From an uncultured Clostridia bacterium (lineage in GTDB: Bacteria; Bacillota; Clostridia; Christensenellales; CAG-1252): a DNA stretch of 15,101 nt. The DNA is taken from NCBI GenBank assembly GCA_946626795.1, contig CAMOUZ010000017.1, positions 1-15,101 on the forward strand, read 5' to 3'. Of this stretch, positions 1-5,550 are shown one piece after another. Positions within the stretch are counted from its first letter, which is position 1, and each line of letters opens with the position of its first letter. The notes below the pieces were generated by a model. That model was given only the letters and a program-made list of their open reading frames with translations, searched no databases and was not told the origin of the DNA. Both the position numbers and the translations under genes were made by a program.

Positions 1-654
1 ACGAATCTGCAACAATTCGGGCTGTCGATGAATCTCGAAGCGGGCAAAGCCGGCTTCATCACCGCGATGTACATCGTGCTCGTACCCATCATCGGGCTCT
101 TCCTCGGCAAAAAGAGCAGTCTCGTCATCTGGATCTCCGTCGCGCTCGGCGTGGCGGGGCTTTATTTTATCTGTGTGAAAGACTCCTTCTCCGTCAATAC
201 GGGCGACCTCTGCCTCATCTTCTGCGCCGTGGCTTTCGCGGGGCATATCACCGTGGTGGATCACTTCGTGACGAAGACGGACGGCGTCAAGCTCAGCGCC
301 TTGCAGTTTCTGATCTGCGGCGTCTTCTCCGCCATCCTCGCCCTCATCTTCGAGCGGAACGACTTCTCTTTCGCCGTGATCCTCTCTTACTATCGCTCTT
401 TCCTTTATATGGGCATCTGCTCCTGCGGCATCGCTTATACTTTACAGATCATCGGACAGAAGGACACGAACCCCACCGCCGCCTCCCTCATCATGAGCTT
501 CGAGGCGTGTTTCTCCGTCCTCGGCGGCTTTCTCCTCCTCGGCGAGAGGCTGACCGTACGGGAATGGATCGGCGTCGGCATCATGTTCGTCGCAATCCTC
601 CTGACGGAATCCAAAGAGCTTTTCAAAAAGACGCCCGCCTCCGAAAGCAAATGA
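1..654 (+). CDS. EamA/DMT-family permease, 3' part (5' end outside window)
   Basis: Drug/metabolite-transporter superfamily permease of the inner membrane, probably exporting or importing a small metabolite that cannot be named from sequence. The reading frame is open from base 1, and the residues before the first ATG (TNLQQFGLS at 1-27) continue the usual EamA text leading into GKAGFITAMY, so the gene starts upstream and the ATG at 28 is internal. What is visible is about 217 residues: the end of the first EamA repeat (GFITAMYIVLVPIIG) and a full second repeat with several hydrophobic helices, ending in the typical SFEACFSVLGGFLLLGERLT region before the last helix. A short charged tail (KKTPASESK) follows. 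No terminator was seen between it and the downstream lipoprotein gene. Family call is firm; substrate unknown. Confidence 0.9.
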   Translation, partial: TNLQQFGLSMNLEAGKAGFITAMYIVLVPIIGLFLGKKSSLVIWISVALGVAGLYFICVKDSFSVNTGDLCLIFCAVAFAGHITVVDHFVTKTDGVKLSALQFLICGVFSAILALIFERNDFSFAVILSYYRSFLYMGICSCGIAYTLQIIGQKDTNPTAASLIMSFEACFSVLGGFLLLGERLTVREWIGVGIMFVAILLTESKELFKKTPASESK

Positions 655-670
655 CGGGAGCCCCCGCGTA

Positions 671-700
671 TTGACGCGTAACGCGCGAATATGATATACT
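671..700 (+). promoter_or_regulatory. Sigma-A type promoter with extended -10, 11 bases before the lipoprotein ATG
   Basis: TTGACG at 671-676 and TATACT at 695-700 are separated by 18 bp, and TG at 692-693 gives an extended -10 (TGATATACT). The expected start of transcription falls near 706-711, at or just before the ATG at 711. No Shine-Dalgarno-like sequence lies between the -10 and the ATG, so the mRNA is probably leaderless. Confidence 0.65.
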
Positions 701-710
701 ATAAAATACT

Positions 711-2027
711 ATGAAGAAACGTTTTCTTTCGCTCATTCTCATCTTGATCCTTGTTTCGAGCCTCGCGCTTGCTCTTTTTTCCTGCAAGGACAAGCCGACC
801 GTCGAGCCCCAGCCCGACATCTCCGTCCTTGCGGCGGAAGCCGTGGCGGCTTCGCTCCCCGCGAGCGAACGGCAAGAAGAGATCGCCTCGGAGCTCCTCT
901 CCCTCCTTGACACGGCGGGCGTAGAGGACGCGGATCAAGCGACCATCCTCCTCCTCGCAAAAGAGAATGCCGTCGGCGCGGCGCTGACTGCGCTTTATAC
1001 GAAGGATTTTAACGAAGAAGCGAAGAAACAGTCCGAAAAGATGCTCTCCCTCATCGCGAATACCGTCAGCGCGGACATCGCGGGCGACCTTTATTACGCC
1101 GTGGAGGCGGGACGCGCGGAGGCCCTCGCTTATACCCGCGAAGACTGCCGCAAGATCGCGAATCTTTATTTTACCTTTTATCGAGATCTCGGCGATACCG
1201 AGCTCTCCGCCCTGTTCCAAGGGGACCTGCAAGGGCTGAATGCCAAGCGGGTCAACACCCTGCTTCTCTCCCTCGCATCCTCCCTGCACTCAATGACGGG
1301 CGTATCCGAGGGCGGCAAAGCGTATCTCCGCGAGCTCGCGCTCACCATGCCGGAAGAGATCATCAAACAGAGAGAGATCTCCTCCGCGACGATCGCGAAA
1401 GAATACCTGACGCGGCTCATCACCGCCGTCTTCAATGCCTACGAGCCTTTCCTCTCTTACGCCGCGGCTTTCTGCTCTCTCGCCACCGCGGAAACTTTCC
1501 TCGGCGTGGAATACGAGCGTCGCGAAGGCACCCTTTATTACGGCTATCATTACGACACCGCTCTCGCCACCGAGATCTCTCGCGAGGACTACGAAGCGAG
1601 GCGCGGCGGATACGACGCCTATTTCCCCATCGAAAAGACCTTCTGCGGCTACACCGAGAACGGCGTCTTCCGCATCATCTCGGACGAAAACGTCGAGCTC
1701 GCGGAAAAAGCAAATAAGCTCAACGCGGCATATCTCGCATACATCGCGCTCGGGGACGCCGAAAAAGCGGCTTTTCGTCAGAGTTTGGAGCAAGTCCTCA
1801 CCGTGCTGAAAGAGGATCAGCTCATCACCGCCTCTTTCCTCGGCAAGTCTCTTCACGAAGAATCGAATCTCCTCTCCCTTGACTTCGACGGTCTCTGCGA
1901 CGCGCTCAGTCCCCTCTCCGCTTTGAACGCGCGTGACGGGCTGACCGCCGAGGAGCTTTCCCTCGCCCAAAACGCCGTCACCGCTTTCGAGCGATACATG
2001 CATTCTTATCTGCCGAATATTTATTGA
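711..2027 (+). CDS. Predicted lipoprotein of unknown function (438 aa)
   Basis: Function not recognised. The N-terminus is a lipoprotein signal peptide: MKKR, a leucine/isoleucine-rich core, then LFSC with the lipidated cysteine at residue 25, followed by a short charged/proline linker (KDKPTVEPQP). The protein should therefore be anchored to the outside of the membrane. The remaining roughly 400 residues are mostly alpha-helical in composition (many Ala, Leu and Glu), with an aromatic and acidic stretch around residues 270-320 (EYERREGTLYYGYHYD). No catalytic motif or known domain was recognised. The ATG at 711 is chosen because it opens the signal peptide; there is no ribosome binding site, only a promoter immediately upstream. 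The gene ends before a bidirectional terminator at 2103-2134. It stands alone between a permease and a convergent dehydrogenase, so context gives no further clue. Confidence 0.85.
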   Translation: MKKRFLSLILILILVSSLALALFSCKDKPTVEPQPDISVLAAEAVAASLPASERQEEIASELLSLLDTAGVEDADQATILLLAKENAVGAALTALYTKDFNEEAKKQSEKMLSLIANTVSADIAGDLYYAVEAGRAEALAYTREDCRKIANLYFTFYRDLGDTELSALFQGDLQGLNAKRVNTLLLSLASSLHSMTGVSEGGKAYLRELALTMPEEIIKQREISSATIAKEYLTRLITAVFNAYEPFLSYAAAFCSLATAETFLGVEYERREGTLYYGYHYDTALATEISREDYEARRGGYDAYFPIEKTFCGYTENGVFRIISDENVELAEKANKLNAAYLAYIALGDAEKAAFRQSLEQVLTVLKEDQLITASFLGKSLHEESNLLSLDFDGLCDALSPLSALNARDGLTAEELSLAQNAVTAFERYMHSYLPNIY

Positions 2028-2102
2028 TCCTCTTCTTTTCGCGCCTTTCGACCAAGCGAAAAGGAAAAGTGAATGAAAAGGCTATCAAACCGAAAAAAAA
2101 AC

Positions 2103-2134
2103 AAAGGCTTCTTTCGGAGAGAGAAGCCTTTTTT
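2103..2134. terminator. Bidirectional intrinsic terminator between convergent genes
   Basis: AAAGGCTTCT (2103-2112) pairs perfectly with AGAAGCCTTT (2122-2131), and the loop can close further by three pairs. A T-run at 2129-2134 follows on the plus strand. An A-rich run at about 2093-2105 provides the U-tract for minus-strand transcripts. It serves both the lipoprotein gene and the convergent dehydrogenase-like gene. Confidence 0.88.
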
Positions 2135-2163
2135 CACGCGATAGACGCCGTCCCTTGCGGGGA

Positions 2164-3138
2164 TCAGCACTTGATGATGATCTTCAAATAATTATTCTCG
2201 CTGTCCGCCGCTTCCGTGAAAGCGTCCGGCGCGGCGAGGAAATCCACGGTCTTATCCACGAGGTCGTCCACCTTCACCACCTCGTTCGCAAGGAGGTTTA
2301 TCGCGGCGTCCATATCCGAAGCGCCGTTATTGATCCCGACGACGGAGAGCTGTCTGCCCATAATGGCGGAGATGTCCGCATTCAGCTTGCCGACGAAAGT
2401 ATCATACCCGACGATACCCACCTTGCCTCCTTCCGTCGTGAGCGAAAAAGCAAGCTGCGGCTGCTGAGAGGAGCGGCACTCGAAAATCGTGCAATCCGCC
2501 ATCTTGCCGCAGGTGATCTGCTTGATGCGGCGAGCGGCGTCCTGCTTAGAGGAATCGATACGATAATAAATGCCGAATTTTTCCGCGGCGGCGAGACGCT
2601 TCTCGGACTTATCGATGATGATGGGGATGGCTTGATAATAGATGGCGAGCTGAGCGAAGATGAGTCCCAAAGCATTCGCGCCCAAAATGGCGACGTACTG
2701 CTCATGTTTGAGATCCAGCTTATCCGTCAGACCCGCGGCGATGCCGACATACTCGGCGAAAACGCCCATATCCTCCGTAATGCTCTCGGGAAGGGAATAA
2801 ACGCACTCCTCCGGCACGACGACGTAATCCGCGAGATAGCCGTCATTATCCACGCCCATGATCTTCAAGCGGCCTTTCGCATCCTTCAAATAAGGAGAAA
2901 GGAGCACGCGCTCTCCCTTACGAAAACGGCTGTTCTCATTCGCTTCGCTGATAAAGCCCGTGGCGATACGCCCCGGGGTGATGGGCAGCGTGGCTTTCTC
3001 CGAGCCTTCATACACGGCGATATCCGCGCCGGTGAGCCCGAGCTTTGTGACTTTCACTTTGACGTGACCGGGGCGAAGCTCTCCCGTGATTTCCTCCATG
3101 GAAAGCGTGTCCGGCGCCACTATCTTCCAAACTTTCAT
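2164..3138 (-). CDS. Medium-chain dehydrogenase/reductase (MDR) family protein without zinc ligands
   Basis: Zinc-type alcohol dehydrogenase-like fold: an N-terminal GroES-like catalytic domain (about residues 1-140), then a Rossmann domain with the dinucleotide motif GANALG at 153-158 and an acidic residue at the end of the next strand (IIIDKSEKR), suggesting NAD(H). Compared with classical MDR zinc enzymes, the catalytic-zinc positions are altered: the usual G-x-C-G-x-D reads GLTGAD (Thr36 for Cys), and the usual G-H-E reads GRI (Arg57 and Ile58 for His and Glu). The structural-zinc lobe with four cysteines is also missing; residues 80-95 are a short cysteine-free loop. It may thus be a zinc-independent reductase, like quinone reductases, or a non-catalytic relative. 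The start is supported by AAGGAG four to five bases upstream of the ATG, and a promoter lies at 3167-3195. Substrate unknown. Confidence 0.85.
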   Translation of the reverse strand: MKVWKIVAPDTLSMEEITGELRPGHVKVKVTKLGLTGADIAVYEGSEKATLPITPGRIATGFISEANENSRFRKGERVLLSPYLKDAKGRLKIMGVDNDGYLADYVVVPEECVYSLPESITEDMGVFAEYVGIAAGLTDKLDLKHEQYVAILGANALGLIFAQLAIYYQAIPIIIDKSEKRLAAAEKFGIYYRIDSSKQDAARRIKQITCGKMADCTIFECRSSQQPQLAFSLTTEGGKVGIVGYDTFVGKLNADISAIMGRQLSVVGINNGASDMDAAINLLANEVVKVDDLVDKTVDFLAAPDAFTEAADSENNYLKIIIKC

Positions 3139-3166
3139 AGCACTCCTTTACCTTTCGGCAAGAGAA

Positions 3167-3195
3167 ATTATACCACGTTCTCCTTGAAAAGTAAA
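3167..3195 (-). promoter_or_regulatory. Promoter for the MDR gene
   Basis: On the minus strand a perfect TATAAT (3167-3172) is preceded, after 17 bp, by TTTACT (3190-3195). The leader to the ATG at 3138 is about 20-25 nt and contains the AAGGAG ribosome binding site. The promoter lies just beyond the ATPase remnant's stop codon. Confidence 0.6.
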
Positions 3196-3215
3196 GTATT
3201 CCGCTCCGCGAAAAC

Positions 3216-3374
3216 TTACGCCGCGCGCTTCTCTTTTTTCTTCGCCGAGCGGCGTGCCGCCAAGAGGATCAAGGCGGAATTCAGGACAACGAGAATGGAG
3301 GCGCCGTTATGCAGGATCGCACCCGTGACGGGAGTCAAGACGCCGAAAGCGGAGAAAAAGCCGCCGCCCGGCGG
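3216..3374 (-). pseudogene. C-terminal remnant of a heavy-metal P1B-type ATPase
   Basis: Reading the minus strand from about 3374 down to the TAA at 3216-3218 gives roughly 52 residues that include GVLTPVTGAILHNGAS, ILVVLNSALILL and a basic tail (ARRSAKKKEKRAA). This matches the last transmembrane segment and tail of heavy-metal translocating P-type ATPases (Cu/Zn/Cd exporters; HN..S..VV.NS..LL pattern). The whole rest of the pump (metal-binding domain, phosphorylation DKTGT loop, nucleotide-binding domain) is absent. Homology fades at about 3370-3380, where the IS110 left end begins, and the missing part is not found to the right of the element, where a flavodoxin gene starts. The frame stays open into the IS by chance. 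This is a truncated leftover, not a functional gene. It is absent from a simple ORF list because it has no start codon. Confidence 0.75.
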
Positions 3375-3381
3375 AAAAATA

Positions 3382-3390
3382 TGATATAAT
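3382..3390 (+). promoter_or_regulatory. Extended -10 element at the IS110 left end, no local -35
   Basis: TGATATAAT (TG at 3382-3383, TATAAT at 3385-3390) is a near-perfect extended -10. At the 16-18 bp spacings the upstream hexamers are GC-only (the region 3361-3368 is CCGCCGCC), so the integrated copy has no -35. In IS110 elements the circular intermediate joins a -35 from the right end to a -10 in the left end. A possible -35 half is TTGTTT at 4753-4758, but this is speculative. Confidence 0.55.
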
Positions 3391-3396
3391 AAAGGT

Positions 3397-3497
3397 GCGC
3401 TCCCGCGATCCGGTTTTTTTCAATACCTAACGCTTGTCGTTTTTACAGGAGGATACGGCGCGAGAGCGTATGCGGCGGAGATTTCCGCCGCATTTTT
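3397..3497 (+). ncRNA. Candidate bridge RNA of the IS110 element
   Basis: Predicted transcript of about 100 nt starting some 7 bases after the -10 and ending at the intrinsic terminator at 3470-3497, before the transposase gene. A long-range stem pairs CGCTCCCGCG (3398-3407) with CGCGAGAGCG (3459-3468), nine of ten positions matched. It continues inward with ATCC (3408-3411) against GGAT (3451-3454). It encloses a loop of about 40 nt, rich in T-runs, which could carry the target and donor guides. IS110-family elements are known to encode a bridge RNA in the non-coding end next to the transposase. Position, size, fold and terminator fit; this is a prediction, and the guides were not assigned. 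Confidence 0.55.
3470..3497 (+). terminator. Intrinsic terminator between the IS110 leader RNA and transposase
   Basis: ATGCGGCGGA (3470-3479), loop GATT, TCCGCCGCAT (3484-3493), then a T-run to 3497. The 10-bp perfect GC-rich stem plus U-tract should end most transcripts here, 25 bases before the transposase ATG. It could define the 3' end of the bridge RNA and limit transposase expression by read-through. Confidence 0.8.
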
Positions 3498-3522
3498 AGC
3501 AAGAAACGAAGGAGGAAATAAA

Positions 3523-4725
3523 ATGATATACGTGGGAATAGACGTGGCGAAGGACAAGCACGACTGCCACATCGTGCGGGAGGACGGGGAGATCCTCTTG
3601 GACAATTACACCTTTCAAAACGACTCCGAGGGCTTCTCCGCCTTTCGGGAGACGGTGAAGCGCGTGCGCAGACGAAAAGAGGACGTCAAGATCGGCTTGG
3701 AGCATACGGGGCATTATTCGCAAAACCTCCTTTCCTTTCTAAAAGAAGAGGGTTATACCGTCATCGCCTTAAACCCCTTGACCGTGAATATGTACCGCAA
3801 GAGCAAGTCCCTCCGCAATACGAAGACGGACAAAAGCGACGCGCGCTACATCGCCGAAGTGACGGCGGAGACCGTCGTGGAAAAAAGACGGCACGTGCTC
3901 GCCGACATCTATACGCTGAAATCCCTGACGAGATACCGTTACCGCGTCTTGAAGACCCTCCAAACGATGAAAAACCGATACCGCCGCGTCTTGCAGATCG
4001 TCTTCCCGGAATTCGAAACTGTGTTCAACGTGAATTACAAGACCACCATCGATCTCCTTGTGAAATACCCTTCGCCGAAAGACATCTTGAAGGTGGACAA
4101 AGAAGCGCTCGCCAAGAGCCTCGACAAGCTCTCGCGCGGGCATTACGGCAAAAAGGCGGAGGCGCTCATCGACGCCGCTTCGCATACCATCGGCACGGCG
4201 AACGCGGGCGACGCTTTCGAGCTGAAACACCTCGCGAAACAGATCTCTTTCCTGCAAGAGGAAGTGGAGGTGCTCGAAGAAAGGCTGGAAACCCTCCTGC
4301 GCCGTCTGCATACCCCCATCCTCACGATTCCCGGCGTAGGGATCAGCACGGGCGCCGCCATCCTCGCCGAGATCGGGAATATCAAGAACTTCGAGACCCC
4401 CGCAAAGCTCCTCGCTTACGTCGGGAGCGAGCCCACCATCTATCAATCGGGCAAATACCTTCTCACCCGCACGCCGATGGTGAAAAAGGGATCAAAGTAC
4501 CTCCGAAACGCCATCTTCCAAGCCACGAAAGCCGCCTATATCACAGACCCCGTCATGCGCGCTTACATCGACAAAAAGCGTGACGAAGGGAAGCATTTCT
4601 TCGTCGCCCTCTCGCACGGGATGAAGAAAATGACCCGCATCATCTTCGCCGTGCTGAAAAGCGGAAAAGACTACGTCGCGCCGAAAGGGACGGCGATAAA
4701 CGCCGAATGCGAAACGGAAGATTAA
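3523..4725 (+). CDS. IS110-family transposase (bridge-RNA-guided DEDD/Ser recombinase)
   Basis: 400-aa recombinase of the IS110 family, which moves its element through an RNA-guided, RuvC-like mechanism. The N-terminal RuvC-like DEDD domain is complete: Asp7 in GIDVAKDKH, Glu60 in GLEHTGHYS, Asp103 and Asp106 in KTDKSDARYIA. A central helical, coiled-coil-like part follows (residues 230-262, LQEEVEVLEERLETLL). The C-terminal Transposase_20 domain has IPGVGISTGAAILAEIG and AYVGSEPTIYQSGKY, with Ser309 of QSG as the expected nucleophile. Length matches full-size family members, so the protein should be functional. The start is fixed by AAGGAGGAAATAAAATG, a very strong ribosome binding site. It lies 25 bases after the candidate bridge RNA terminator and ends just before the terminator at 4724-4754. 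Base composition resembles the host genes. Confidence 0.95.
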   Translation: MIYVGIDVAKDKHDCHIVREDGEILLDNYTFQNDSEGFSAFRETVKRVRRRKEDVKIGLEHTGHYSQNLLSFLKEEGYTVIALNPLTVNMYRKSKSLRNTKTDKSDARYIAEVTAETVVEKRRHVLADIYTLKSLTRYRYRVLKTLQTMKNRYRRVLQIVFPEFETVFNVNYKTTIDLLVKYPSPKDILKVDKEALAKSLDKLSRGHYGKKAEALIDAASHTIGTANAGDAFELKHLAKQISFLQEEVEVLEERLETLLRRLHTPILTIPGVGISTGAAILAEIGNIKNFETPAKLLAYVGSEPTIYQSGKYLLTRTPMVKKGSKYLRNAIFQATKAAYITDPVMRAYIDKKRDEGKHFFVALSHGMKKMTRIIFAVLKSGKDYVAPKGTAINAECETED

Positions 4726-4754
4726 AAAACGCTACGATACACGTAGCGCTTTTT
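4724..4754. terminator. Bidirectional terminator between transposase and flavodoxin
   Basis: CGCTACG (4730-4736), loop ATACA, CGTAGCG (4742-4748), flanked by an A-run (4724-4729) and a T-run (4750-4754) that also pair around a single bulged C. It overlaps the transposase stop codon on the plus strand and lies 17 bases beyond the flavodoxin stop on the minus strand, so it can serve both convergent genes. Confidence 0.75.
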
Positions 4755-4770
4755 GTTTCTTTAAGAGGAA

Positions 4771-5217
4771 TCAATCGAAGAAGACTTGCAATTTCTCTCT
4801 TTCTTCGGGGAGCTTCTTCGGCTCTTTCAGGACGACGATCTTCGAGGAGGGAAACTCTTTTTCCAGCTGTTCGACTGCCTTGGGCGCAGCGCCGCCACCC
4901 GCATAGAGGACGAAGGAGAGTTCCTTCCCTTTCAAGGCTTCCAGCACCGAATTGATGGGAGAAGAGATCCTGCCATTCCAGACGGGAGAGCCGACGATCA
5001 CTTGGTCATATCCTTCGAGAGAACTGTCCCATTCAAGGAGAGGCGACTTATGCTTGACCGACGCCAAGAAACCGCCCGTCAGCATTCCCAAGAGGAAAGA
5101 CTTCGGCAGAGACTTTTTCGGGCTGACTTTGCGTATCTCCGCCCCCTTCTCGCGAAAATATTCCGCAACGAGATCTCCATTCCCCGTATAAGAATAATAA
5201 ATAAAAAGCGTTTTCAC
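4771..5217 (-). CDS. Small flavodoxin-family protein (148 aa)
   Basis: FMN-binding electron-transfer protein or quinone/flavin-linked reductase of the flavodoxin fold. The phosphate-binding loop is at the N-terminus (YYSYTGNGD, residues about 7-15, the T-x-T-G-N type). The middle has the family's VIVGSPVWNGRISSPI stretch, where the isoalloxazine ring and substrate side usually lie. Then comes LSFVLYAGGG at the next strand. Length is normal for a flavodoxin. The start chosen is the GTG at 5217 because AAGGAGG (5221-5227 on the minus strand) lies just upstream and the protein then begins directly with the first beta strand (VKTLFIYYSY). The ATG 15 codons further up has no ribosome binding site. 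The IS110 right end and its terminator lie immediately downstream. Partner unknown. Confidence 0.85.
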   Translation of the reverse strand: MKTLFIYYSYTGNGDLVAEYFREKGAEIRKVSPKKSLPKSFLLGMLTGGFLASVKHKSPLLEWDSSLEGYDQVIVGSPVWNGRISSPINSVLEALKGKELSFVLYAGGGAAPKAVEQLEKEFPSSKIVVLKEPKKLPEEREKLQVFFD

Positions 5218-5353
5218 AGTCCTCCTTCCGCCATGCGTGCGAACCACTCCGACAAAACGCACTCACGGGCGAAATCAGGTTCTTCACATCATGCAATAAT
5301 AATGAAAAAGAACCCAACTAAAACCGCCAAAATATTTCCGCGCGAATGAAGAA

Positions 5354-5468
5354 GGGGGCAGATGCGAGGCTCGGCAAGCCTTGGCGAATGAGTGTACTTC
5401 TTGTACGTGATTTCGTCAAAGTGCAGACAGAAACAAAGCAAGTAGGTCGCCACCTCCCGTCAGCCCCC
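5354..5468. repeat. Structured intergenic element, unit 1
   Basis: GGGGGC (5354-5359) can pair with GCCCCC (5463-5468) and encloses three local hairpins. These are AGGCT/AGCCT (5367-5371 with 5377-5381); GGCGAA/TTCGTC (5383-5388 with 5412-5417) containing an inner GTAC/GTAC stem with loop TTCTT; and AGGT/ACCT (5444-5447 with 5452-5455). The layout is like a multi-branched RNA or a folded repeat. Strand and function unknown. Confidence 0.45.
5389..5409 (+). repeat. GTAC-loop-GTAC repeat, copy 1
   Basis: Copy 1 of a 21-base repeat; GTACTTCTTGTACGTG is its core. It matches copy 2 at 5573-5593 in 19 of 21 positions. Both form a short hairpin with a TYCTT loop. Confidence 0.7.
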
Positions 5469-5485
5469 GCCCTTGGCGAGCGCGA

Positions 5486-5532
5486 ACGCGCCATTGAGGT
5501 TCCCCGAAATATCCATGGGGATGTGGGCGCGT
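5486..5532. repeat. Two-part inverted repeat (long hairpin)
   Basis: ACGCGCC (5486-5492) pairs with GGCGCGT (5526-5532), and inside it TCCCC (5501-5505) pairs with GGGGA (5517-5521). The two stems are separated by an asymmetric internal loop. There is no T-run on either side, so it is not a standard terminator. Confidence 0.5.
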
Positions 5533-5550
5533 AGAACGGTGTAGATACGA

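Larger units (their letters stand above)
3375..4766 (+). mobile_element. IS110-family insertion sequence (ends approximate)
   Basis: The element consists of a non-coding left end of about 140 bases with an extended -10 box, a structured leader and a terminator, then a 400-aa DEDD/Ser transposase, then a short right end. IS110 elements lack terminal inverted repeats and usually leave little or no target duplication, so the exact ends cannot be read directly. The left end is placed where ATPase homology stops (about 3375). The right end is placed between the transposase terminator (to 4754) and the flavodoxin stop codon (4771). The element looks intact and potentially active. Confidence 0.75.

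Noticed and set aside
2046..2066. Small hairpin CCTTTCG/CGAAAAGG after the lipoprotein gene
   Set aside because: Imperfect stem with a bulge and no T-run; the perfect terminator 40 bases further on explains the region.
2155..3384. 409-codon plus-strand open frame opposite the MDR gene
   Set aside because: Antisense shadow; the minus frame carries the MDR fold, an RBS and a promoter.
5218..5262. Fifteen extra N-terminal codons for the flavodoxin (ATG at 5262)
   Set aside because: They have no ribosome binding site and precede the first beta strand with an Arg/Gly-rich stretch; the GTG at 5217 has AAGGAGG upstream.
4755..5262. Search for the missing N-terminal part of the P1B ATPase on the right of the IS
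   Set aside because: Only the flavodoxin gene is there; no DKTGT, GDGIND or metal-binding motif was found in any frame.
5346..5534. 62-codon open frame in the structured intergenic region
   Set aside because: No ribosome binding site, no similarity recognised, and it runs straight through several inverted repeats.
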